Origin: a virus
IMG/VR virus record: IMGVR_UViG_3300038585_000086
Location: 1 to 24,953 of that record
Reading direction: 5' to 3' (one strand)
Length of the DNA: 24,953 nucleotides
The notes under the pieces were generated by a model, which was not told the DNA's origin, did not search any database, and saw only the letters and a program-made list of their open reading frames with translations. The position numbers and the translations under genes are program-made. The first letter of the stretch is position 1; every line of letters starts with the position of its first letter. Positions 8,348 through 16,161 of this stretch are shown piece by piece.

Positions 8348-11300
8348 ATGGAACCACAAGAGCAAGAATTCTTAGCAGCCCTCGAGGATGCTTACAACAG
8401 AGGTATAACCTTCGAGCAGATGGAGGGGAACATCAGTGATGACGCAATGGCCATCGCGCAAGATTTCTTTTCAAAAAAAAAAGATGGTACCGCAGGTTCG
8501 CAGATCGCCACTCCTGGGGTATTAGCATCAGAGTCTTTGGGAAGACCTATGGAGTCTCCTTCTACTCAACTCGAATCTGAGTCACAGGCGATCGCAAGCG
8601 GTATATTCCCTGCAATTGAGTCCGCAAAAGAAAGAGGGGTGACCCTTGATCAAATGAAGGACAACGTAACTCCAGAGGTATATACCTTAGCGCAGGAATA
8701 TTACAAATCAGTTGATGGTGCGGGCAGCAAGTTTCTTCCTGCAATGCAGGACCACAACCTTATCATTGATGAAAACCCAAGTGAATTAGGTAGACTGTGG
8801 AATAGAGCGGCTGCTGGCGGTATGCTTGCTGACGCTATAACCCAGGGTGAGATGACTGGTGATTTCAACTGGGAATCCATAGCCTATTACAACCATATCA
8901 TACAGCGAGATGCTCCAAAAGACAGTGATTACTTGTCGGATCAAACCGGCAGCGCTGTAGATGATTTTGTTCTTGACGTTGTACGAACTATTCCAGAGTC
9001 TATTATATCAATGGGACTCGCCTGGAAGTCCGGGGGCGAGGGCGCGGCCGCAGGAGCAGGAATAGGTGCAGGAGTTGGTTCTTTTGTCCCAGTAGCAGGT
9101 ACAGCGGTAGGAGCAAAAACAGGTGCGACAATCGGGTTCTTTGCAGGAACATCTCTTGCCCTTGAGTACGGCCACTCATTTGTGGATGTGCTTAGAGAGC
9201 AAGGTGTAGACGTTACAGATGTTGATGAGTTAAAGACCGCAGTTCAAGACCCGGAGTTACTTTCAGCAGCAAGAGAAAAGGGGCTCAAGCGTGGTATCCC
9301 TATCGCTATATTTGATGCTATATCTGGGGGTGTTGCCGGTAAGGTAGGAAGCAAGGCTATCCAAAGCGTGGGTAAAACAGCCACAAACAGAGCATTGAAA
9401 GTAGGTGCAGCAGAAACATTGGTTCAAGCAGCGCTCGGGGGTACTGGTGAATTGGCTGGGCAGGTGATATCGGGTGAAGAGATTCGACCACGTGACATTG
9501 CGCTCGAGGCATTTGCAGAATTAGGACCCGCAGCACCTGTGATGGCATATAGACTTACTGGTCGTATCGGTAAAACACCAGGAGAGTTGGAGTACATGGA
9601 CTGGGCAGAGCAACAGGATCAGGGCAAACTCGTACAGGCAAATGAAATTTCTTTTACACTTAACAATGGTGAGATTTCCAGTCTTGACAACGAGATGTCG
9701 AAACTAAAAGAATCACAAAAGCAAGACCCCACCACAAAGAAGGCTGTTGAAGCCAAGTTACGTAGGTTAAAGGACGAGAAGTACAGGCTACTTAAGGAGT
9801 ATTCCGAAAAAGTTATGGGCCTCGATGCGGTAGCGCAAGCCCAGGCTAATGAGTTGACCTCGGAGTTGATGACAGCAGCAGAGGTTCTTAAAAAAGGGGA
9901 CATAAACGCAGAAGAAAAGGCAGCCATCGAGGAAGAGATGGGGAACAATGCAAGGGAACTTGATAATATAATCAACAAAAGAGAACCAAGTGATACGAAA
10001 ACTGGCACCGAAGAAGTACCGAGTGGAGAGCAAGTCGGGCAAGAACTTGGGGACGTACCCGAGTCGCAAATTAGCAGAGCGCAGGCTCAGATTAGTGGAA
10101 TACTTCAAGAACGCGCGCAAAACTTAGAGCGCACATCAAGACACGCTACTTCAGAGCAGGCGGCTGAAAGATTTAAAACAGCAAAAGGAAAGTTCTTCAA
10201 CCTGTTTGACAGGAATGATGCGGCTGCGCTTCAGCAGATGCTCGAGAACAGAGAATGGGCAGACGGTCAGCGCATATCACCAACAGAGCAGCGTACTCTC
10301 AACAAGTTAATTCTTGCAAGTGAAGCGTTCGCTAAACTGGAGCCAGACTCAAAGCACTTTAATATCGGGTTTGGAAGACAAGGCTATTACAAGGCTGGTC
10401 AAAACGCAGGATATACCAAGAAGAACCTCAAGAACAGTGCTGGTATATATAGCGGGCTTAAAACACAGGCTAAACGAGATAAGATAGGCGGAAACAGAGT
10501 CGCTGTAGAAATACCATTAAGAAAAGAGTCTCTCACGGGACGAGGAACAGCAGACAGATATACCCCACAAGGCACAGCATATCACGAGATTTACCATTCT
10601 ATATTCGCCAAGTTCTTTAACGATAACCCTATTGACTTTAACCAGTTTAGAAAGTTAGTCACACGTCGTTTAAGTGGATCGAGCGTAAAGGAACTCAACA
10701 ACTTTACACAACGCTACTTAGAACGGGATGACATGGACAGCGCAGGCGCTTACAAATCTGAAGAGTTCATGGTGGAACTCGGAGGACTAATGGCTGACGA
10801 ACGTATTGTATTCGAGCCATCGTTCTTGGAGGAAGTAAAGGCTTTCTTGAACGCCATCGTTTCAAAGTTGACGGGTAAGAAGGTTCAGATTTTTGAAGAC
10901 GCTGCTCTTGCAAAAGATATATCTGAATACATGAAGGGTATGGCTAAGGCCGTGCGTGCTGGCGCTGACATCAGCCAGGTGCCCATGTCTGAGCGCTTAC
11001 AAACAGAGCGCTTCCAAAGAAAGAGACCAGAGGCAAGGGAAAGAAAAGAATACGATGAGTACGGGAAAGAAAAATCAACCGGAGATGTAGAGCAGGTACC
11101 CAGTGAAAACGCAGCAGGTATTCCAGATCCAGAGAACTACGAGAAAACATACGACCCTTTAGAGAAGGTGACCGGGTTTATCAAACCTAAGTTCGACAGC
11201 CTTGTAAAGAAGTTAGAGAAAATTCTTGGGGTTAAGCGATTGCGTAGCATTAGAAGAGACGTACTGCAAGCACTTGAAGTTTCTGAGTCTATAAATGTGC

Positions 11301-14113
11301 AGCACATCAATAGATTTTACTTGGCTTTACGTCAAGTGAATAAGATTACCAAGAACATGGAGCCCCAGCAGAGAGAGCGGATTGCTAACCTTGCTAACGA
11401 CTATTTGTTCGGGGAAAACGCAGACACCAGAGATAATGCTATAAAGGAGATACTTAGCCAGAACCCAGAGTTGGCAAAGCAGTTAGGTAGATTGAGTGCT
11501 ATTCGTGCGTCTATGCAGGAGTCTATTCAAAACAGTGCTGTGTTCTCCAATCTAAGTACCGAGTTGCAGGATGTTATCAAGGATAATACAGCGATGTACG
11601 GCACAAGAACTTACCGAGCATTCACTGACCCTAACTTTAAGTTTGACCCACAGTTACGTAGAGCCGCAGAGAAAGCAATGGTAGAAGGTAGCATAATGGA
11701 TATCGCCTTTGACATCGACGAAAACATGACGGACGAAATAGCCACGGACATGATGGACATGGGTCTTAATCCAGAAGAGTTCGATGATGTAGTGATGTAC
11801 GTTGAGGCTACTCAAAAAACAAAGATAAAAAAGCGGGTGAGCGACAGCCTTCGTGGTCTTGAAGAAGGGGCCAAACGGCAGCGCGAAGGATATGGCGAGG
11901 GACTATCCGGTACTCGAGACCTGGGTAAATTGAGATTACCTACTAAGAAGTTCAAGGAAAAGTTAGACTTGCCGATAGAACTAATGGAGTACCTCGGCGT
12001 AGAGAAAGACCCGTATGCTAAGTTCAGTCACACGATTGCCACGCTAACCAACATGGTTCAGCAATTCACCTTGACCGATAGAGTTAATGAGATTGCACAG
12101 CGCAGTAACTTAGGCGACTTGATTCTAACTGGCACCACTATTCGCAACCTTGAAAAGAACTCGCTTAGTTTTTCTCAAATAGTTGAGTTAGGTAGAACCA
12201 TGGGGGTTATACAAAAGGGAGAGTCTCTGGTAGATTTCTACAAGAGATTAGGATATAACGAATTGCTGGACGAACAGGGCAATCGTAAAGGCGACACCCC
12301 CGCTGAGAAAGATGCTGTCCACTCAGCGGTATACGACTTCTATAAAAAGAACTACACAAAAATAGAGGAGAAAAAATCCCCTATGAATGGCAAGGCTGTG
12401 AAGAATGACTTTGTTAGTATGCTAAAGCAGACTCCTCTGTATCAGTCCGACAACAAGGCACTCCAAGCATACTATAAATTGCTACTTCAGATGCGTCGTG
12501 TTCGTGTACTTTACAACACACCTACCTGGCGCAAGAACATCATGGGTGGTTGGTACTTCCTTGCTGCTAATTTTGTGTTGCCGTTCAATAAACACAGAGG
12601 AGGCATCACTGTTATGAAGGACTTGAAGAATCGCTTCAAGAAAATGAAAGACGGTGTGGTTGACTCTGATTTAGAAGTTGTGTTGAACCGAATGGGTGAA
12701 CTTGGTTTGCTTGGTTCTTCTCCTAACATGGGTATGTTCTCAGATATTAACCAGTCATTTATTGACCAAATAGAAGGCGCATCCCCAGACGTAGCATGGA
12801 GTTGGTTGCCGCAAAGAATAAAAGACGCACAGCGTAGAGGTAAGACAAAGTCTGCACGTATAGCGTACCAGTACGGATTCATTGATGACTACACCAAGAT
12901 GATTGCCTATCTCACAAAGCGTGAGAACTTCGCTAAGAGACTTGAATCAAACCCAGAGGGTAAGTCCTACAAAGAACTAAATTCAGAGCAGCAACAGCAA
13001 GTAGATGAGATGACAGCGGAGCGTATCAAGCAGAACATGCCAACCATGTCTCGTATACATCCTTCACTGCGGAACCTATTTAAGTTACCTGTGGGTGACT
13101 TCTTGTCGTTTCGTGTAGAAGCATTCCGTAGTTACTTCAGTATATACAAAAACGCTGTATCGGATTTGTCAATGGCCATGACCAACGAGAACCTAACTTC
13201 ATCACAGCGTGAAGCGTACATGGTAGATTCCGTTGGTACTTTGTCTATGGGTATGTTGTTAGCGACACTATCCACGATGGGTTACCAGGCTATTGCAAAT
13301 ATGTTACTTGAGGACGATGAGGAAGCGGAACTCGCAGAGCAAGCACGTGGTACAAACTATATACTACCACCTTGGATGCAGGGGTCTAACATCGTAGCGA
13401 TAGGCATGGACGATAGCGGTAAGATTCGTTTTGCCAACATGAGTTCAGAAGACCCATACGATGAACTACAGGGCCTTATATTTGGACGTGATGGTATATC
13501 AAGAAACGACCAACTACTAAGCATACTCTCTGACTTCAAGGACCCTAACCTTGCGGCAAGACTTCTGTTTAATCTTGTAGACGGAAAGGATTCTTACGGT
13601 CGTCCTATCTTGGATAACGAAGATGTAAGTTGGGTTAACAGATACATCATTGGTCCAAACCTTACTGATTGGTCTGACGCATATGGTTCGTATGTATTTA
13701 AAGAAACATTCATACCCCCTAACTTGAACTATATATCTCGTGAGTACCGCAAGAGAATGGGCGAAGCAGAGGAGAATCCAGACATAGAACTACAGCCGTT
13801 AGAGACTTCGTTACAACTATCAAAAGCATTCCTTTTCCGTGACTATCCAGTAGATATTGCTAAGCAGTTCTATTACAACATGAGTGATCAGAACTTCCGT
13901 AAGCCATACATTGATATGAGCGACACAGAGAAGGTGAAGAGAAAGGCACGATTGGATGAGGTTGTAAAAGCATACGATTTTGCGGTGAACTATTCTTCTA
14001 AGTTTGAGAATTACAGCATAGCAAACAGCGCCGAGAGTACTATCAAAAGAACATTCAAGGATAGTCCAGAGGAGGTTATGTACGTGTTGTACGGTGTCGA
14101 ACTTCCAGAGTAG
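8348..14113 (+). CDS. Giant internal virion/ejection protein with HExxH peptidase-like domain
   Basis: This 1921-aa protein is the largest in the window. Residues 9-41 and 87-119 are two copies of one helical module (both with RG[IV]T, QM and a later AQ). Residues about 228-270 form a Gly/Ala-rich glycine-zipper stretch that could insert in a membrane. Residues about 430-600 are charged coiled-coil. Residues 746-750 read HEIYH, in the context GTAYHEIYHSIF; 55 residues later, SEEFMVEL (804-811) offers a Glu that could be the third zinc ligand. That pattern fits a zincin metallopeptidase. Residues about 1080-1300 contain a segment like large-polyvalent-protein regions of phages. The C-terminal third has a hydrophobic stretch near 1626-1650. 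Expected role: released into the envelope during DNA entry, with the peptidase acting on wall or envelope. No transglycosylase or RNA polymerase motif was seen. Confidence 0.62.
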   Translation: MEPQEQEFLAALEDAYNRGITFEQMEGNISDDAMAIAQDFFSKKKDGTAGSQIATPGVLASESLGRPMESPSTQLESESQAIASGIFPAIESAKERGVTLDQMKDNVTPEVYTLAQEYYKSVDGAGSKFLPAMQDHNLIIDENPSELGRLWNRAAAGGMLADAITQGEMTGDFNWESIAYYNHIIQRDAPKDSDYLSDQTGSAVDDFVLDVVRTIPESIISMGLAWKSGGEGAAAGAGIGAGVGSFVPVAGTAVGAKTGATIGFFAGTSLALEYGHSFVDVLREQGVDVTDVDELKTAVQDPELLSAAREKGLKRGIPIAIFDAISGGVAGKVGSKAIQSVGKTATNRALKVGAAETLVQAALGGTGELAGQVISGEEIRPRDIALEAFAELGPAAPVMAYRLTGRIGKTPGELEYMDWAEQQDQGKLVQANEISFTLNNGEISSLDNEMSKLKESQKQDPTTKKAVEAKLRRLKDEKYRLLKEYSEKVMGLDAVAQAQANELTSELMTAAEVLKKGDINAEEKAAIEEEMGNNARELDNIINKREPSDTKTGTEEVPSGEQVGQELGDVPESQISRAQAQISGILQERAQNLERTSRHATSEQAAERFKTAKGKFFNLFDRNDAAALQQMLENREWADGQRISPTEQRTLNKLILASEAFAKLEPDSKHFNIGFGRQGYYKAGQNAGYTKKNLKNSAGIYSGLKTQAKRDKIGGNRVAVEIPLRKESLTGRGTADRYTPQGTAYHEIYHSIFAKFFNDNPIDFNQFRKLVTRRLSGSSVKELNNFTQRYLERDDMDSAGAYKSEEFMVELGGLMADERIVFEPSFLEEVKAFLNAIVSKLTGKKVQIFEDAALAKDISEYMKGMAKAVRAGADISQVPMSERLQTERFQRKRPEARERKEYDEYGKEKSTGDVEQVPSENAAGIPDPENYEKTYDPLEKVTGFIKPKFDSLVKKLEKILGVKRLRSIRRDVLQALEVSESINVQHINRFYLALRQVNKITKNMEPQQRERIANLANDYLFGENADTRDNAIKEILSQNPELAKQLGRLSAIRASMQESIQNSAVFSNLSTELQDVIKDNTAMYGTRTYRAFTDPNFKFDPQLRRAAEKAMVEGSIMDIAFDIDENMTDEIATDMMDMGLNPEEFDDVVMYVEATQKTKIKKRVSDSLRGLEEGAKRQREGYGEGLSGTRDLGKLRLPTKKFKEKLDLPIELMEYLGVEKDPYAKFSHTIATLTNMVQQFTLTDRVNEIAQRSNLGDLILTGTTIRNLEKNSLSFSQIVELGRTMGVIQKGESLVDFYKRLGYNELLDEQGNRKGDTPAEKDAVHSAVYDFYKKNYTKIEEKKSPMNGKAVKNDFVSMLKQTPLYQSDNKALQAYYKLLLQMRRVRVLYNTPTWRKNIMGGWYFLAANFVLPFNKHRGGITVMKDLKNRFKKMKDGVVDSDLEVVLNRMGELGLLGSSPNMGMFSDINQSFIDQIEGASPDVAWSWLPQRIKDAQRRGKTKSARIAYQYGFIDDYTKMIAYLTKRENFAKRLESNPEGKSYKELNSEQQQQVDEMTAERIKQNMPTMSRIHPSLRNLFKLPVGDFLSFRVEAFRSYFSIYKNAVSDLSMAMTNENLTSSQREAYMVDSVGTLSMGMLLATLSTMGYQAIANMLLEDDEEAELAEQARGTNYILPPWMQGSNIVAIGMDDSGKIRFANMSSEDPYDELQGLIFGRDGISRNDQLLSILSDFKDPNLAARLLFNLVDGKDSYGRPILDNEDVSWVNRYIIGPNLTDWSDAYGSYVFKETFIPPNLNYISREYRKRMGEAEENPDIELQPLETSLQLSKAFLFRDYPVDIAKQFYYNMSDQNFRKPYIDMSDTEKVKRKARLDEVVKAYDFAVNYSSKFENYSIANSAESTIKRTFKDSPEEVMYVLYGVELPE
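8473..8482 (+). repeat. A10 homopolymer inside coding sequence
   Basis: Ten consecutive A residues encode part of Ser-Lys-Lys-Lys near residue 42 of the 1921-aa protein, just after the first copy of its N-terminal repeat. Such a run is a candidate site for polymerase slippage. One added A leads to a stop after about 37 codons, and one lost A to a stop after about 13 codons. The frame continues intact here, so this copy is not broken. Confidence 0.7.
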
Positions 14114-14119
14114 GATTGG

Positions 14120-14127
14120 TATATTTG
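14120..14127 (+). promoter_or_regulatory. Bacteroidota-type -7 box (TATATTTG) before the lysis genes
   Basis: TATATTTG matches TAnnTTTG and lies in the 18-base gap before the holin-like gene, with four bases (TAGG) before its ATG. No clear -33 TTTG is present. It could start a separate lysis transcript. The spacing equals that at 5451-5463, so the message would begin at about the ATG. Confidence 0.45.
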
Positions 14128-14131
14128 TAGG

Positions 14132-14353
14132 ATGAAGTGGACAGAAATTTTCAAAGAGAGCAACGACTACAATGAGAAGACCGTTATAGGCTTTCTGTCC
14201 TTTGCTATTATGGTCATCGTAATGGTGGTGGATGTAGTCACAGGGTTCTTTGGAAGCCACCTACCTATCAACGACTTTGTCTACAACTCTTTTCTTGTCG
14301 TAACGCTCGGCAGTTTTGGAATAGCAGGACTTGAGAAATTTGCAAAGAAGTGA
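14132..14353 (+). CDS. Probable holin
   Basis: The 73-aa protein has two predicted transmembrane segments (about residues 18-40 and 48-66) joined by a short loop, a hydrophilic N terminus and a short basic C terminus (LEKFAKK). Size, topology and position right after the virion genes fit a small class II holin, which would form inner-membrane lesions to time lysis. Three more membrane-protein genes follow in overlapping order, consistent with a lysis cassette. No endolysin lies beside it. The ATG was chosen because it follows the upstream gene by 18 bases with a TATATTTG box before it. An unrelated small membrane protein cannot be excluded. Confidence 0.55.
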   Translation: MKWTEIFKESNDYNEKTVIGFLSFAIMVIVMVVDVVTGFFGSHLPINDFVYNSFLVVTLGSFGIAGLEKFAKK

Positions 14354-14754
14354 AACAGATACAGCGCATAAAGTTCTTAGCATCCAAAATACGCCACATA
14401 TATCTGTATAGTGACAGTCAACCCACAGAGATTACTCTTGCGGTATGTTTGATTATTCTTTCTCCTTTGGTAACTGTTATGGAGATAGGATGGATGCCGA
14501 TATACAATTTAGTGTGTGTTGGATTTGGTATATTTCAATTGTACTGCATTTCTACCGAGGACTTGCATTGTAGAATGAGGGCAGCCGTTTTAAGCATGAG
14601 CGCCTACATATCTACGTTCCTAATATACACGGTAGAAGGTACTATCTTTGTATCACCCACACACTGGGGCTGGTTTGTTCTCGCCTTTAGTGCATGGGGT
14701 GTGGTTCGTAGATTGAACGCAGAATATTTACACAGAAAAACCAGAGAAAGATAA
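14350..14754 (+). CDS. Polytopic membrane protein of unknown function
   Basis: The 134-aa protein begins at a GTG that overlaps the upstream stop by four bases (GTGA), so translation is probably coupled to the holin-like gene. It has a basic N terminus, then about four hydrophobic segments (roughly residues 27-46, 51-67, 77-93 and 103-121), and a basic C-terminal tail. The segment YSDSQPTEITLAV before the first membrane span recalls a recurrent small membrane-protein family of uncultured phages, without a known role. Membrane topology and position suggest a lysis accessory, antiholin or superinfection-exclusion protein. None of these is shown by the sequence. Confidence 0.6.
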   Translation: MKQIQRIKFLASKIRHIYLYSDSQPTEITLAVCLIILSPLVTVMEIGWMPIYNLVCVGFGIFQLYCISTEDLHCRMRAAVLSMSAYISTFLIYTVEGTIFVSPTHWGWFVLAFSAWGVVRRLNAEYLHRKTRER

Positions 14755-15065
14755 TGGAGTCTTGGATCCAAATAGCGATAACAGTTGTTACTGTATTAGG
14801 TAGTGGTGCAGCGTTCCAGTTTTACACCAACCGAATGAAGATGAAATCAGAAGAACGCAAAGGCGCTGAGGCTAACAACGACACTACTCTTTACCGTGAT
14901 GACTTGAAGGCACGTGTAAGAAACCTTGAGGAACTATTAGCCCACAGCGCCGAAGAGAAAGAGAAGATGCGTGGCTCCATATTGGAACTCACAGCAGAGG
15001 TTCATTCACTCCGAGTCAAGGTAGAGTTCCTGGAAAAGGAAAACGAAATTCTAAAATCAAGATAA
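14754..15065 (+). CDS. Membrane-anchored coiled-coil protein (possible i-spanin-like)
   Basis: The 103-aa protein has one N-terminal transmembrane segment (about residues 5-22), a polar linker, and a C-terminal coiled coil with regular Leu/Val heptads (about 52-100). N-anchor plus coiled coil is the layout of inner-membrane spanin subunits (Rz type). Placement just before a lipoprotein gene supports a lysis role. However, the next protein already seems able to span the periplasm alone, so this one may be a helper or a different structural protein. The start overlaps the upstream stop (TAATG), and its own stop overlaps the next start in the same way. Confidence 0.55.
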   Translation: MESWIQIAITVVTVLGSGAAFQFYTNRMKMKSEERKGAEANNDTTLYRDDLKARVRNLEELLAHSAEEKEKMRGSILELTAEVHSLRVKVEFLEKENEILKSR

Positions 15066-15484
15066 TGAAATGGCTGGCCGGGTTGATTACAATAGTCTTA
15101 TTGAGTTCTTGCAGCGCTCAATGGCACCTCAAGCGCGCGGTCAAGAAAGACCCAACGCTACTAAATACGGACACGATTGCTATTGTGGATACGGTTGTGA
15201 CTCCGCCTGTTACTTTGACGGACACGGTGATAACACGCACACAGGACACAGTAGTAGTTCAGAAAGATAAACTCAAAGTCCAGGTAGTACGATCATATGA
15301 TACTATCATGGTCGACGCTGTATGTGAATCCGACACTATCGTTCAAATCGTAGAAGTACCTGTCCCGTCCGTCGTTATGAAGGACAGCGACAGGTGGTAC
15401 AACAAGGTGTACAAGTTTTCCTTTTACGTTCTGTTGATTCTTCTACTGCTTCTTTACTACCTAAGAGTGAATAGACCACTCTAA
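15065..15484 (+). CDS. Probable unimolecular spanin (lipoprotein with C-terminal TM)
   Basis: The 139-aa protein has a lipoprotein signal: a basic start, a hydrophobic stretch, and a lipobox LLSSC with the lipidated Cys at residue 16. The periplasmic part (about 20-108) is rich in Thr, Val and Asp with repeated DT[IV] steps, so probably beta. A transmembrane segment follows at about 113-133, ending in a short basic tail. A lipid anchor in the outer membrane plus a C-terminal span in the inner membrane is the defining layout of u-spanins such as T1 gp11, which fuse the two membranes at the end of lysis. This implies a Gram-negative host. It is the last + strand gene and its stop directly abuts the stop of the first opposing frame. 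Confidence 0.7.
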   Translation: MKWLAGLITIVLLSSCSAQWHLKRAVKKDPTLLNTDTIAIVDTVVTPPVTLTDTVITRTQDTVVVQKDKLKVQVVRSYDTIMVDAVCESDTIVQIVEVPVPSVVMKDSDRWYNKVYKFSFYVLLILLLLLYYLRVNRPL

Positions 15485-15583
15485 TTAGGAGCCGCAAGCC
15501 TCGCAATCTTCTACGTTAGAAATGTTACAAGTAGGTTGCTCTTGGGACGCAAGGTCCTCTACGAATTTGTCGAAGTCTTCCAT
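15485..15583 (-). CDS. Small acidic Cys-containing peptide, hypothetical
   Basis: A 32-codon frame opens with ATG at 15583 and ends at TAA 15487-15485, back to back with the spanin stop. The peptide is very acidic with three Cys and ends DCEACGS. A longer version starting at 15700 would overlap the neighbouring gene by nearly 50 bases and adds an unlikely leader, so the short form is preferred. There is no recognisable family. It fills the otherwise empty space between the converging operons, which slightly supports it being real. It may be a chance frame. Confidence 0.35.
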   Translation of the reverse strand: MEDFDKFVEDLASQEQPTCNISNVEDCEACGS

Positions 15584-15609
15584 AATGATTGATAAAAAAT
15601 AGGTTGTAG

Positions 15610-15625
15610 CCCACGAAATTGTGGG
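15610..15625 (-). terminator. Hairpin after the - strand operon, possible terminator
   Basis: CCCAC and GTGGG flank a six-base AT-rich loop in the 68-base gap downstream of the PD-(D/E)XK-like gene. On the - strand a run of six T residues follows about nine bases after the stem. The stem is only five pairs and the T run is displaced, so termination is possible but weak. Confidence 0.35.
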
Positions 15626-15651
15626 AGCCGTGAAGGTACGAAACGAAACGA

Positions 15652-16161
15652 TTAGGGTTTCAGTTCGTAATAGGGTGAGTACGCGTGCTTTACGTTCCAC
15701 TCCCTTACTTCTGCCGGTGTGAAATCGGCGAATATGTAATCCTCGGGTGATGTGAACAAGATGAAGAGGACCAGATCTGACTCTTCCTTATCCATGGCTG
15801 GCTTGTTTGCTTTGAATGTTTTCTCACAGGTCTTGATGCTTAGTCCATAGTTCTTATCGGTTGCTTCAACTATGATGTCTGGGTCATCGGTTACGCTCTT
15901 GGTTTCTTTCAACAGCGTTGAGACCGTGTAGCGTATAACTTGTGGTGTGATTTCAAAGTAGTGGCGCATCAGTAACTCGCCAAGTATGCCTATGTATTCT
16001 GTGTAGTATTCCCTCGATACCTCACCAAGTAGTATAGACTTCTTTGTTCCTGTGCGCTGTTTGTGTGTGCCTTCATAGCGCTCTCGGTTAGCCTCAATGC
16101 GCATGAGGGTTAGGTCGTTTGCGTAATGCTTTAGGTATGGCGGTATGGTTAGGTTTTTCAT
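15652..16161 (-). CDS. PD-(D/E)XK-like nuclease, putative
   Basis: The 169-aa protein has a helical N terminus with IGILGELLMRHYF (E62 region), then DDPDIIVEATDKNYGLSIKT (residues 92-111), and later strands and helices DLVLFILFTS and YIFADFTPAEVREW. An early Glu, then P-D, then a strand ending in x-x-K is the core order of PD-(D/E)XK nucleases. Here the residue normally Asp/Glu two before the Lys is Ser (S108-I-K110), so the site is atypical and activity is uncertain. The gene ends the - strand operon and overlaps the glycosyltransferase gene by four bases. It could serve phage DNA processing or host DNA degradation. Confidence 0.45.
   Translation of the reverse strand: MKNLTIPPYLKHYANDLTLMRIEANRERYEGTHKQRTGTKKSILLGEVSREYYTEYIGILGELLMRHYFEITPQVIRYTVSTLLKETKSVTDDPDIIVEATDKNYGLSIKTCEKTFKANKPAMDKEESDLVLFILFTSPEDYIFADFTPAEVREWNVKHAYSPYYELKP

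Noticed and set aside
13820-14260. 146-aa hydrophobic, Cys/His-rich frame on the - strand
   Set aside because: Antisense to the end of the giant virion gene and to the holin-like gene, with no coupling to any - strand gene.
15485-15700. 71-aa version of the small - strand frame
   Set aside because: The extra N-terminal part overlaps the PD-(D/E)XK-like gene and crosses the hairpin. The 32-codon form from 15583 is simpler.
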